A DNA stretch of 17,164 nucleotides from positions 1-17,164 of the forward strand of contig DVHY01000048.1 of NCBI GenBank assembly GCA_018711755.1, given 5' to 3'. The notes beneath the pieces were generated by a model that was not told where the DNA came from, did not search any database, and was given only the letters and a program-made list of their open reading frames with translations. This stretch comes from Candidatus Limivicinus faecipullorum. GTDB lineage: Bacteria; Bacillota; Clostridia; Oscillospirales; Oscillospiraceae. This document shows, piece by piece, positions 5,926-13,047 of this stretch (position 1 is its first letter; every line of letters starts with the position of its first letter). The translations under genes were made by a program, and so were the position numbers.

Positions 5926-7314
5926 TCAAAGCCATGCCCGCTCCAGGGCGGAAACGCCCCGGCTTATCTCCTGGGCGCTCATACCCGAGTAGCCCACGAT
6001 TATGCAGCCCCTATCCCTGTTTTCTCCGAAGGAATAGTATTCCGACAAGCCGTATACCCTCACGCCTTCCCGGGCGGCCAGTTCCACCAGTTCTTTTTCG
6101 CTCCTTCCGTTTTTGGAGCTGAGCAGCAGATGCGTGCCCACGTTTGAGCCTTTGACCTCCAGCACCTGCGAGAGCGGGCTGTTCTCCAGAGCCTTGACAA
6201 AGTGGCTGCGGCGGCTGGCGTACAATTTTCTCATGCGGCTGATATGGCGTTCAAAGTAACCCCTCTTCAAAAACTCCGCCAGAATGAGCTGCTCGAATAC
6301 AGGCACCGTGCAGGCATAAAAGCCCAGTCTTTTCTCAAAGCCCTCCAGCAGCTCCGGGGGGATGACCATGTATCCGATGCGCATTGAGGGGGCCAGGCTC
6401 TTGGTAAAGGTGTTGAGATACAGCACCTTGCCGGAGCAGTCCAGGCTCAAAAGCGTGGGCATCGGTCTGCCGTAGAGGCGGAAGTCGCTGTCGTAGTCGT
6501 CCTCTATGATATATCTGTCCTCAGAGCCCCGGGCCCAGGAGAGTATCTCATGGCGCCGGGCCGCCGGCATCACCGTACCCAGAGGGAAGTGGTGGGAAGG
6601 CGTGATATGGGCCACCTGTATCCCCTGAGCCACAAGGGAGTCCAGCCTGGCGCCGCTTCCGTCCACCGCTATAGGGCGCACCCCGGGGCAGTTGGCTGAG
6701 AAGACCCTCTGGGTCTTGACATAGCCCGGGTCTTCCACTCCGTAGATCTTATCCCGGCCCAGCAGCTGGATAAGCAGTCCGGTGAGATATTCGCTCCCCG
6801 CCCCCACGACTATCTGTTCGGGGTACACGTCCAGCCCCCTGAAGGAGCGGAGATAGTCGCCTATGGCCTGTCTTAATGCGTAAACTCCCTTGCCGCTGCA
6901 GGTATTCAGCAATTCTTCCCCGCCGGAGCTGAGTATCTCCCGGGACAGCTTAGCCCAAACGGAAAAAGGAAAGCAGGCGGTATCGGCCCGGTTAGTGCTG
7001 AAGTCTATGGAATATTCCCTTTCGGATTGCCTCTCCCGCAAAATCGGCCTGCTCGTCGTCTGCCCTCTCATCCGGCCCGGAATACGCTCGGCATAGTATC
7101 CGCTGCCCGGCGCCGAATAGATATATCCCTCCGAGGCCAGAAGAGCGTAAGCCGTCTCCACCGTCACCACGCTTATTTTCAGGTGAGCTGAAAGGGTCCT
7201 TTTTGAGGGCAGCTTTTCCCCCGGGCCTATCCGGCCCTGCTCTATCTCTTCTCTCACATAGGAATACAGCTGCTCATATAGTGGCTTGTCATTGTTGAAT
7301 GTAAGTGTAAACAC
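5926..7314 (-). CDS. MocR-family transcriptional regulator (GntR-type HTH fused to PLP aminotransferase-like domain)
   Basis: The 462-residue protein has an N-terminal winged helix of the GntR type (about residues 10-75, PLYEQLYSYVREEI ... KLPSKRTLSAHLKIS). A type-I aminotransferase-like domain follows, with EDDYDSDFR and the pyridoxal-phosphate lysine Lys305 in NTFTKSLAPSMRIG. MocR proteins such as GabR and PdxR use the PLP-bound domain to sense small molecules and switch transcription of a neighbouring gene. It reads divergently from the aldolase-peroxiredoxin pair, so control of that pair, of itself, or both is plausible. The start is GTG at 7314, close to the family start; the ribosome binding site is weak (AAGG about 10 bases upstream). 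The ligand cannot be told from the sequence. Confidence 0.93.
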   Translation of the reverse strand: MFTLTFNNDKPLYEQLYSYVREEIEQGRIGPGEKLPSKRTLSAHLKISVVTVETAYALLASEGYIYSAPGSGYYAERIPGRMRGQTTSRPILRERQSEREYSIDFSTNRADTACFPFSVWAKLSREILSSGGEELLNTCSGKGVYALRQAIGDYLRSFRGLDVYPEQIVVGAGSEYLTGLLIQLLGRDKIYGVEDPGYVKTQRVFSANCPGVRPIAVDGSGARLDSLVAQGIQVAHITPSHHFPLGTVMPAARRHEILSWARGSEDRYIIEDDYDSDFRLYGRPMPTLLSLDCSGKVLYLNTFTKSLAPSMRIGYMVIPPELLEGFEKRLGFYACTVPVFEQLILAEFLKRGYFERHISRMRKLYASRRSHFVKALENSPLSQVLEVKGSNVGTHLLLSSKNGRSEKELVELAAREGVRVYGLSEYYSFGENRDRGCIIVGYSGMSAQEISRGVSALERAWL

Positions 7315-7339
7315 GCGGAACCGACCTTATCGTTTTTTC

Positions 7340-7366
7340 CTGATATGCAAAAAACTTCAATATCAG
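7340..7366. repeat. Inverted repeat, candidate operator of the MocR-type gene
   Basis: CTGATAT (7340-7346) and ATATCAG (7360-7366) form a perfect 7-base inverted repeat with a 13-base centre. It sits at the predicted transcription start (about 7368) of the MocR-type gene, where a bound protein could block transcription. It could instead form a leader hairpin. Confidence 0.45.
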
Positions 7367-7374
7367 TTGAATTT

Positions 7375-7402
7375 AATATAGCACAGCTGCTGGAAAAGTC
7401 AA
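7375..7402 (-). promoter_or_regulatory. Sigma-A-type promoter of the MocR-type gene
   Basis: On the minus strand TTGACT (7402-7397), a 16-base spacer and TATATT (7380-7375) give a predicted start near 7368 and a leader of about 54 bases. Confidence 0.65.
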
Positions 7403-7459
7403 TGGAGACAGCGGAGCTTACTCCCGGCATAAAGGCCGTCCGATAGTTTTGGCCAGGTA

Positions 7460-7487
7460 TTGAAAAATGTGGAAATTCTGTTATATT
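7460..7487 (+). promoter_or_regulatory. Sigma-A-type promoter of the aldolase-peroxiredoxin pair
   Basis: TTGAAA (7460-7465), a 16-base spacer and TATATT (7482-7487) lie upstream of the aldolase gene. Transcription would start near 7495 and leave a leader of about 70 bases that contains a hairpin. Confidence 0.65.
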
Positions 7488-7506
7488 AAAAACAGTATAC
7501 AGACGC

Positions 7507-7544
7507 CGGTCCGGCCGTACGCTCGGGATACGGAGGCGGGACCG
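7507..7544 (+). promoter_or_regulatory. Two-tier hairpin in the aldolase leader
   Basis: CGGTCC (7507-7512) pairs with GGACCG (7539-7544), and inside it CCGTA (7515-7519) pairs with TACGG (7529-7533). It ends eight bases before the AAGGAGG ribosome binding site (7552-7558). There is no T-run, so it is not a terminator. It may stabilise the mRNA or act on translation. Confidence 0.45.
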
Positions 7545-7565
7545 CATAACTAAGGAGGCGCTGAA

Positions 7566-8342
7566 ATGGAAAATTTGGCTAAAGCTAAATTACTGGAGGG
7601 GAAAAAGCTGCTGGGTACATTTTTCTCCATGGGCAATCCCTCTGCCATGGAGTGTCTGGGCTACACGGGCATGGACTTTGCCATAATAGATACTGAGCAC
7701 GGCCCCTTTGATACCGAGTCGGCAATGGGCCTGGTGAGGGCCGCCGAAGCTGTAGGGCTCAGCCCCTTTATGCGCATTGCCGACGTGAGCCACAAGGAGA
7801 TACAGCGGGCTGTGGACATGGGGGTCCAGGGCCTTATAGTGCCCTGCCTGCACAGCCTGGAGGAGATGCGGAGGCTTGTGGGCTTTGCCAAGTACCCGCC
7901 GGTGGGCGAGCGCGGCTATATCAGAGGCCGCGGCAGCGGCTTTGGCTTCCAAAGCTGGGCCAGCGGCAGCGTGGCGGAATTCATGGCCGCCAGCAATGAG
8001 TGGCTTTTGGTCCTGCCTCAGTGCGAAACCAGAGAGTGTTATGAGAATATAGAGCAGGTGCTGGCCATAGACGGAATAGACGGCATTTTTGTAGGCCCCT
8101 TCGATCTCTCCATCTCCCTGGATATGCCCGGAGATTTTGACAATCCCGACTTTAAGGCAGCTGTCGCACGGATACTGGAAGCCTGCAAGAAAGCGGGGAA
8201 ATTCTCCTTTATATTCTCCACGTCCACCGAGCAGGCAAAAGTCTATCTGGACCAGGGCTTTGACGGCGTTGCGCACAGCATCGACTTTACGGTCTTTACC
8301 CAGGCATACAAGGCACTTGTAGATGAGATATGCGGAAGATAA
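7566..8342 (+). CDS. HpcH/HpaI-family class II aldolase
   Basis: Members of this family (PF03328) carry out metal-dependent retro-aldol cleavage of 2-keto-3-deoxy or 4-hydroxy-2-oxo acids to pyruvate and an aldehyde. The 258-residue protein has the catalytic His45 in DTEHGPFD, Arg70 in FMRIAD, and metal ligands Glu154 (PQCETRE) and Asp180 (VGPFDLS). The first two fall at the same numbers as in E. coli HpaI. Length is typical. The start has a perfect AAGGAGG seven bases upstream. Exact substrate is uncertain; HpaI, GarL and RhmA types are alternatives. No sugar-acid or aromatic-degradation genes are nearby, so pathway context gives no help. It is followed after 18 bases by a peroxiredoxin gene. 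Confidence 0.9.
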   Translation: MENLAKAKLLEGKKLLGTFFSMGNPSAMECLGYTGMDFAIIDTEHGPFDTESAMGLVRAAEAVGLSPFMRIADVSHKEIQRAVDMGVQGLIVPCLHSLEEMRRLVGFAKYPPVGERGYIRGRGSGFGFQSWASGSVAEFMAASNEWLLVLPQCETRECYENIEQVLAIDGIDGIFVGPFDLSISLDMPGDFDNPDFKAAVARILEACKKAGKFSFIFSTSTEQAKVYLDQGFDGVAHSIDFTVFTQAYKALVDEICGR

Positions 8343-8360
8343 ATATAAGGAGGACATGCT

Positions 8361-8819
8361 ATGCTCAGTGCAGGAACTAAAGCACCCGATTTTTCCCTAA
8401 AGGATCAGTTTGGGAAGGACGTATCCCTCACGGATTTCCTTGGGAAGAAAGTGGTATTATATTTTTATTCCCGTGACAACACGCCGGGCTGCAGCCGCCA
8501 GGCCTGCGCCTTTGCGGGGGCCTATGAGGAATTCATGTCCATGGACGCCGTGGTCATCGGGGTAAGCAAGGACTCGGTAGCGTCCCATGTGAAGTTCGCC
8601 GAGAAGTATTCCCTGCCCTTTGTCCTTCTCTCCGACCCGGAGCTGGAGGCCATAAAGGCCTACGACGTATGGCAGGAAAAGAAAAACTACGGCAAAGTGA
8701 GCATGGGGGTAGTCCGCAGCACCTATATCATAGATGAGCAGGGCATTATTGAAAAAGTCATGCCCAAGGTAAAGCCCGATACCAACGCAGCGGATGTCCT
8801 CAACTATCTTAAAGCCTGA
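8361..8819 (+). CDS. bcp: Thioredoxin-dependent peroxiredoxin, Bcp/PrxQ type
   Basis: Bcp-type peroxiredoxins reduce hydrogen peroxide and organic hydroperoxides using thioredoxin, in the cytoplasm. The 152-residue product has the family core FYSRDNTPGCSRQACAF, with the peroxidatic Cys44 and the resolving Cys49 typical of PrxQ, and the Thr/Pro of the active site (Thr41, Pro42). Length is normal. GGAGG lies eight or nine bases before the ATG. Co-transcription with the upstream aldolase is likely because the gap is short and a terminator follows only this gene. Confidence 0.93.
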   Translation: MLSAGTKAPDFSLKDQFGKDVSLTDFLGKKVVLYFYSRDNTPGCSRQACAFAGAYEEFMSMDAVVIGVSKDSVASHVKFAEKYSLPFVLLSDPELEAIKAYDVWQEKKNYGKVSMGVVRSTYIIDEQGIIEKVMPKVKPDTNAADVLNYLKA

Positions 8820-8841
8820 TAAACAGGGTGCAGCACAGCAG

Positions 8842-8878
8842 GACCCGGGCCGCAATACTGCGGCCCGGGTCTGGTTTT
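8842..8878 (+). terminator. Intrinsic terminator after bcp
   Basis: A perfect 13-base stem (8842-8854 with 8859-8871, starting GACCCGGGCCGCA) has a four-base loop and is followed by TGGTTTT. It lies between the convergent bcp and tyrS genes. It may also serve tyrS, but the minus-strand side has no T-run. Confidence 0.82.
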
Positions 8879-8901
8879 CCCGGATTTTTATAGCCGGAAC
8901 C

Positions 8902-10128
8902 TTATTTCAAGGTGAGCTTGTTAAAGTTTTTCTTGCCCCGCTTTACTACGATGCCGGCTCTCAGTTCTTCGGCGCTGTAGCTCTTGGCTATGTCGTTTAC
9001 CTTGACATCATCCACAGTGACGCCGCCCTGCTGTACATTGCGTCTGGCGTCGGACTTTGATGAGCAGAGGCCGGTGCGCACCAGAATACTGAGAATGTCC
9101 ATGGCGCCGTCGCTGAGCTCGTCCTCTCCGATCTCCGTTGTGGGCATGTCCTCGCTGCTGCCGCTGCCGCCTCCGAACAGAGCCTTGGCAGAGGCCTCGG
9201 CCTTCTTGGCCTCTTCCTCACCGTGGACCAGGCTGGTGAGCTCATAGGCCAGTATCTCCTTGGCCTTGTTCAGCTGGCTGCCCTCCCACTTGTCCATCTC
9301 GTCGATCTGTTCCAGAGGGAGGAAGGTGAGCATGCGGATGCACTTGAGCACGTCTGCATCTCCCACGTTCCGCCAGTACTGATAGAACTCGTAGGGGCTG
9401 GTCTTGTTGGGGTCCAGCCATACGGCCCCGGAGGCGGTCTTGCCCATCTTCTTGCCCTCGGAGTTGAGGAGCAGGGTGATGGTCATGGCGTGGGCGTCCT
9501 TGCCCAGCTTCTTGCGTATCAGCTCGGTGCCGCCCAGCATGTTGCTCCACTGGTCGTTGCCGCCAAACTGCATATTGCAGCCGTAGTGCTGGAACAGGTA
9601 ATAGAAGTCATAGCTCTGCATTATCATGTAGTTGAATTCCAGGAAGCTGAGCCCCTTCTCCATGCGCTGCTTGTAGCACTCGGCCCGGAGCATATTGTTC
9701 ACGGAGAAGCAGGCGCCCACCTCTCTCAGCAGCTCCACATAGTTGAGCTTCAGCAGCCAGTCGGCATTGTTCACCATCAGAGCCTTGCCGTCGCCGAACT
9801 CGATAAAGCGCTCCATCTGCTTTTTGAAACAGGCGCAGTTGTGGTCTATGACCTCCTTGGTCATCATGCTGCGCATGTCCGTGCGTCCCGAAGGGTCGCC
9901 CACATGGCCCGTGCCGCCGCCGATAAGGGCGATGGGCCGGTTGCCCGCCTGCTGCAGGCGCTTCATAAGGCACAGAGCCATGAAATGGCCCACATGGAGA
10001 GAGTCCGCCGTAGGGTCAAAGCCGATGTAGAAAGTGGCTTTGCCGTTGTTTATCATCTCTCTGATCGCTTCTTCATTGGTGACCTGGGCGATAAGTCCCC
10101 TGGCTACCAGTTCTTCATAGATACCCAT
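8902..10128 (-). CDS. tyrS: Tyrosyl-tRNA synthetase
   Basis: TyrS charges tRNA-Tyr with tyrosine. The 408-residue class I synthetase has the HIGH-like HVGH (45-48) preceded by YIGFDPTADSL, the tyrosine-pocket stretch QSYDFYYL, FGGNDQWSN (188-196), and the KMSKS-like KMGKT (227-231). A C-terminal S4 RNA-binding domain (about 340-405, with KSDARRNVQQGGVTVDDVKV) follows. Length is normal. It starts 29 bases after the C_GCAxxG_C_C-family gene with no terminator between. The tyrosine-type T-box upstream of that gene is thus the likely control: low charging of tRNA-Tyr should raise expression. Confidence 0.97.
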   Translation of the reverse strand: MGIYEELVARGLIAQVTNEEAIREMINNGKATFYIGFDPTADSLHVGHFMALCLMKRLQQAGNRPIALIGGGTGHVGDPSGRTDMRSMMTKEVIDHNCACFKKQMERFIEFGDGKALMVNNADWLLKLNYVELLREVGACFSVNNMLRAECYKQRMEKGLSFLEFNYMIMQSYDFYYLFQHYGCNMQFGGNDQWSNMLGGTELIRKKLGKDAHAMTITLLLNSEGKKMGKTASGAVWLDPNKTSPYEFYQYWRNVGDADVLKCIRMLTFLPLEQIDEMDKWEGSQLNKAKEILAYELTSLVHGEEEAKKAEASAKALFGGGSGSSEDMPTTEIGEDELSDGAMDILSILVRTGLCSSKSDARRNVQQGGVTVDDVKVNDIAKSYSAEELRAGIVVKRGKKNFNKLTLK

Positions 10129-10157
10129 TTCCTTCTTCTCCTGATGTAGTGAAATTT

Positions 10158-10550
10158 TTATTTGTTTTTCTTTATTATCTCCTCAGCGGCTGCGGCACAA
10201 TAGGCGATAAGGCCGTTGCAGTCACATTCCCCGGCCTTCAGGTCGTTGCAGCGCAGGCAGCCGTATTCGGCTTTGAACTTCCCGGTGAACTCTCTGGTGA
10301 GCGCCGCTATCCGCTCCTTTGCCTGGGCGTCCGTGCAGTCGTTGTAGGGATTGCAAAGGCCAATGGCCATAACTCCCCCGGTCACGGCCCCGCATATCTC
10401 TCCGCAGCGCACCCCGCCGCCAAAGCCGCCGCTGACGGCAAGCAGGGTTTTTTCATCCCGGCCGGTATATTCCCCGCAGGAGGCCAGCACGCTCTGGGCG
10501 CAGTTATAACCTTTTCCGTGGAACTCCACGGCTTTTTCCTTTATTGACAT
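10158..10550 (-). CDS. C_GCAxxG_C_C-family putative redox protein
   Basis: This 130-residue protein fits the C_GCAxxG_C_C family (TIGR01909), a cysteine-rich group of unproven redox function. Cysteines at 17 and 25 (GYNCAQSVLASCG) are followed by GGFGGGVRCGEICGAVTGG (Cys49, Cys53), NPYNDC, and a C-terminal cluster YGCLRC ... ECDCNGLIAYC. No signal peptide or membrane segment is seen. The ATG at 10550 is chosen because GGAGGGAG lies just upstream; a longer in-frame reading would run into the T-box terminator. It is the first gene of the transcript that continues into tyrS and is placed directly behind the T-box. Function cannot be inferred beyond likely metal or disulfide chemistry. Confidence 0.85.
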   Translation of the reverse strand: MSIKEKAVEFHGKGYNCAQSVLASCGEYTGRDEKTLLAVSGGFGGGVRCGEICGAVTGGVMAIGLCNPYNDCTDAQAKERIAALTREFTGKFKAEYGCLRCNDLKAGECDCNGLIAYCAAAAEEIIKKNK

Positions 10551-10570
10551 ATTTTTTCTCCCTCCTGATA

Positions 10571-10606
10571 AAAATAAACGCCCTCCGTCCCTTAGGGACA
10601 GAGGGC
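10571..10606 (-). terminator. Regulated terminator of the Tyr T-box
   Basis: GCCCTCTGTCCC (10606-10595) pairs with GGGACGGAGGGC (10591-10580), with one G-U pair and a three-base loop, followed by GTTTATTTTT. Its 5' arm shares bases with the 3' arm of the antiterminator, so the two structures exclude each other. Confidence 0.85.
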
Positions 10607-10830
10607 AATAATTGCGGTACCACCTCTGTGCATCCGCACCTCGCAATGCGGACCTCATGGAGTGCATAACACTCCGGCGCTGTATCGGGCGCTCCCGTCA
10701 TAGCCTACAGCCAAAGCCTTCGGTATGCCGCTCCAAACCGTATTCAGCAGACCGCCTCTCCCCCTTTCAGCCATACGGGGTCTCTCTGTGCAGGCCGGTA
10801 ATGCTTACTTCTGTTCTTCTCAGCGTTTTC
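10571..10830 (-). ncRNA. T-box riboswitch, tyrosine-specific, upstream of the C_GCAxxG_C_C gene and tyrS
   Basis: The leader fills the gene-free stretch between recN and the C_GCAxxG_C_C gene. Its core AGGTGGTACCGC is at 10625-10614. The specifier loop is framed by AAC (10815-10813) and AGCA (10805-10802) pairing with GTT (10738-10736) and TGCT (10749-10746). The 5' side is AGAAGTA (contains AGUA) and the 3' side is GAATACG, so the specifier is UAC (10742-10740), a Tyr codon. UGGU (10622-10619) would pair with ACCA, as expected for a tRNA with A73. The antiterminator pairs ACAGAGG (10629-10623) with CCTCTGT (10604-10598). The terminator is the 12-pair hairpin at 10580-10606 with a T-rich tail. 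Conserved AGAGAG and GCTGAAAGG segments of stem I are also present. Confidence 0.92.
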
Positions 10831-10836
10831 CAGTGG

Positions 10837-10865
10837 ATTATACTTTATATCCGGGTCCTTGTCAA
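10837..10865 (-). promoter_or_regulatory. Consensus sigma-A promoter of the T-box operon
   Basis: On the minus strand TTGACA (10865-10860), a 17-base spacer and TATAAT (10842-10837) match both consensus hexamers exactly. The recN stop codon TGA (10864-10862) is part of the -35 box. Transcription would start near 10830, the beginning of the T-box leader. Confidence 0.88.
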
Positions 10866-12553
10866 TAGCTGCCGAGCCTCTGGGCCTTGTACCTGTCTGC
10901 CGCCTCCAGCTGCTCTTCCGCACTGGCCAAGGTGAGAGCTGTTATATTGTCCCCGCCATGCAGCCGGGCCAGTTCCCGTTTCCGTCCCTCCCTGTCCAGT
11001 CTTGATACATCCGTGTAGGTCCTGCCATTACGCTCCTCTTTGGAGATGAGATAGTGGTTATCCGCCATGGCAGCTATCTGTGGCAGATGGGTGACGCACA
11101 TCACCTGCTTGCCCATGGAGACAGAGAAGAGTTTTTCTCCCACCCGCTGGGCAGCGATGCCTGAAACGCCTGTGTCTATCTCGTCGAATATCATGGTGGA
11201 CACAGGGTCCTTCTCCGCAAACACGTTCTTCATGGCCAGCATGATACGGCTGAGTTCTCCGCCGGAAGCGATACGGCTGATGCGCCCCAGCTCTTCTCCG
11301 GCGTTGGCGGACATTATGAATCTTATCCTGTCGGCGCCGCTGGCGTCAAAGCCTTCCTCCGTTTCCAAGGGGGTAAATTCCACCGCAAAGCGCACTGACG
11401 GCATGTTCAGTTCCCGAAGCTGGGTCACGATGTTTTTTTCCAGCTTCTCCGCCGCCGCCCTCCGGCTGTCGCTGAGTTTTTTCGCCTCTCTCCGGCAGAC
11501 GAGAGCCTGCTCTTTCAGCTGCTTTTCCAGCTTGGCGCTGCGCTCGTCGGCGTACTGGATATCATCCAGCCTGTTTCTGCACTCAGCCAGATAAGTTATA
11601 AGCTCCTCCTCGTCCCGGCCGTACTTTCTTTCCAGCCGGTTGAGCAGAGCAATCCTGCTTTCCAGCTGGTCGTATTCTTCCGGGGAAAAGTCCAGAGAAT
11701 CCCTGAAGTCCCGCAGGGTCTCCAATGCGTCCGTCACTGAATAGGCCGCCGAATTGATGCTCTCGGCAGCACTCTCCAGTTCGCCGGAGATGGCCGCCGC
11801 CTTGCCGGTGTAATAGGCTGCGTTCTGAAGCATCGAGACGGCGTTTTCGTCTCCCCCGTCCAGCAGCTCTATAGCCTGGTCAAGGGCCTCCCTCAGCTTT
11901 TCAGAGTTCCTCAGCAGGTCCCGGCGGGAGCACAGGCCGTCATATTCCCCGGCCTTCAGAGACGCCCTCTCCAGTTCATCTATCTGATAACTGAGGCTTT
12001 CGCTGAGCCGGGCCTTTTCCAGTTCGTCCATCTGCAGGCTGCCCAGCTCTTTTTTCATTTCCACATAGGTCCCATAGGCTTGGGAGTAGTCTTTAAGTTC
12101 CGCCTCCAAAGCGCCGAACCTGTCCAGATATTCCCGGTGCCGGCTCTCATCCATCAGCTGGCGGCCGTCGTTCTGACCATGGATGTCCACCAGCAGCTGA
12201 GCCAGCTCTTTCATTTGGGCGGCGGTGGCCGGCATACCGCAGATGCGGCAGCTGCTCTTCCCGTCGGCGCTTATTCGGCGCTGAAGTATCAGCTCATCCT
12301 CCGCCTCGAATCCGTTATCTTCCAGCCAAGTCTCGCAGCCTTCCAGATCAAATACCGCAGTCACCACGCCTTTTTCGGCTCCACGGCGCACCAATTCCCT
12401 GCTGACTCTCTCTCCGAGCACGGCGCCGATGGAGTCAATGACGATGGATTTGCCCGCTCCGGTCTCGCCGGTCAGCACATTGAAGCCCTTACCGAAGCTG
12501 ATGTCGGCTCTCTCTATTACTGCGATATTCTCAATGTGAAGTTCATTAAGCAT
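10862..12553 (-). CDS. recN: DNA repair protein RecN
   Basis: RecN is an SMC-like ATPase recruited to double-strand breaks. The 563-residue protein has Walker A GETGAGKS (29-36), a long charged middle section predicted as antiparallel coiled coil (about 150-350), the ABC signature SGGELSR (about residue 428), and Walker B MIFDEIDTG (about 450). Length is typical. It follows argR by 30 bases with GAGGTAG upstream, and is the last gene of the dxs-tlyA-nadK-argR-recN run, a common order in Firmicutes. No hairpin terminator was found after it; transcripts may read into the T-box leader, whose promoter overlaps its stop codon. Confidence 0.96.
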   Translation of the reverse strand: MLNELHIENIAVIERADISFGKGFNVLTGETGAGKSIVIDSIGAVLGERVSRELVRRGAEKGVVTAVFDLEGCETWLEDNGFEAEDELILQRRISADGKSSCRICGMPATAAQMKELAQLLVDIHGQNDGRQLMDESRHREYLDRFGALEAELKDYSQAYGTYVEMKKELGSLQMDELEKARLSESLSYQIDELERASLKAGEYDGLCSRRDLLRNSEKLREALDQAIELLDGGDENAVSMLQNAAYYTGKAAAISGELESAAESINSAAYSVTDALETLRDFRDSLDFSPEEYDQLESRIALLNRLERKYGRDEEELITYLAECRNRLDDIQYADERSAKLEKQLKEQALVCRREAKKLSDSRRAAAEKLEKNIVTQLRELNMPSVRFAVEFTPLETEEGFDASGADRIRFIMSANAGEELGRISRIASGGELSRIMLAMKNVFAEKDPVSTMIFDEIDTGVSGIAAQRVGEKLFSVSMGKQVMCVTHLPQIAAMADNHYLISKEERNGRTYTDVSRLDREGRKRELARLHGGDNITALTLASAEEQLEAADRYKAQRLGSY

Positions 12554-12583
12554 TTCTGAAACTACCTCGTGGTAAACGGCGAC

Positions 12584-13033
12584 TTATAATAGCTGCTCAA
12601 TTTCGTGGTATAGCTTTACTGCGGTGTCGGCGTCTTTCAGTGCGAGAAAGGCCGTGTCGTCCCCGGCAATGGTCCCCACAAGGCCCGGGATCTCCATTCC
12701 GTCCAGGGTGGAACCCGCGGCCTGAGCCAGGCCGGGAAGGGTCTTGATCACCAGGATGTTCTGGGCCACGTCGTAAGATAGAACGCACTCTTTAAAAATC
12801 TTTTTAAGTCTTGCGTCAGTGTCCGCCGTGTCTTGGCTGGCAGCCATGACATAGCGGTAATTGCCGTTTGGTCCCAGTTCCTTAATGAGCCGCATGTCTC
12901 TGATGTCTCTGGAAAGGGTTGCCTGAGTGCTCTTGACACCTCTTTCCGCCAGGGCTTCCAGAAGCTGATTCTGGGTCTCTATATCCCGCTGGGATATAAT
13001 TTCCATTATCACGTTCTGTCTGTCCAGTTTCAT
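12584..13033 (-). CDS. argR: Arginine repressor ArgR/AhrC
   Basis: ArgR is a hexameric repressor that binds ARG boxes when arginine is bound and controls arginine synthesis and breakdown genes. The 149-residue protein has an N-terminal winged helix (about 1-70) with KSTQATLSRDIRDM, and a C-terminal oligomerisation and arginine-binding domain with GTIAGDDTAFLAL, the conserved GTIAGDDT acid pair. GGAGGTG lies five bases before the ATG. It lies between nadK and recN, the usual position in Firmicutes, although no arginine genes are close. I saw no obvious ARG box nearby. Confidence 0.95.
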   Translation of the reverse strand: MKLDRQNVIMEIISQRDIETQNQLLEALAERGVKSTQATLSRDIRDMRLIKELGPNGNYRYVMAASQDTADTDARLKKIFKECVLSYDVAQNILVIKTLPGLAQAAGSTLDGMEIPGLVGTIAGDDTAFLALKDADTAVKLYHEIEQLL

Positions 13034-13047
13034 TGTTTCACCTCCGT

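Noticed and set aside
7254..7547. 97-codon minus-strand frame across the mocR/aldolase intergenic region
   Set aside because: It covers both promoters and the inverted repeat, overlaps the start of the MocR-type gene in another frame, and has no recognisable product.
9223..10149. Long open plus-strand frame opposite tyrS, and similar frames opposite the Nif3-like gene, ruvB and dxs
   Set aside because: They mirror strongly conserved minus-strand genes, have no ribosome binding sites, and their products show no family features. Long antisense frames are expected in GC-rich coding DNA.
10571..10830. A tRNA gene in the structured stretch between recN and the C_GCAxxG_C_C gene
   Set aside because: There is no cloverleaf or T-loop GTTCRA sequence; the conserved core, specifier loop and terminator identify a T-box leader.
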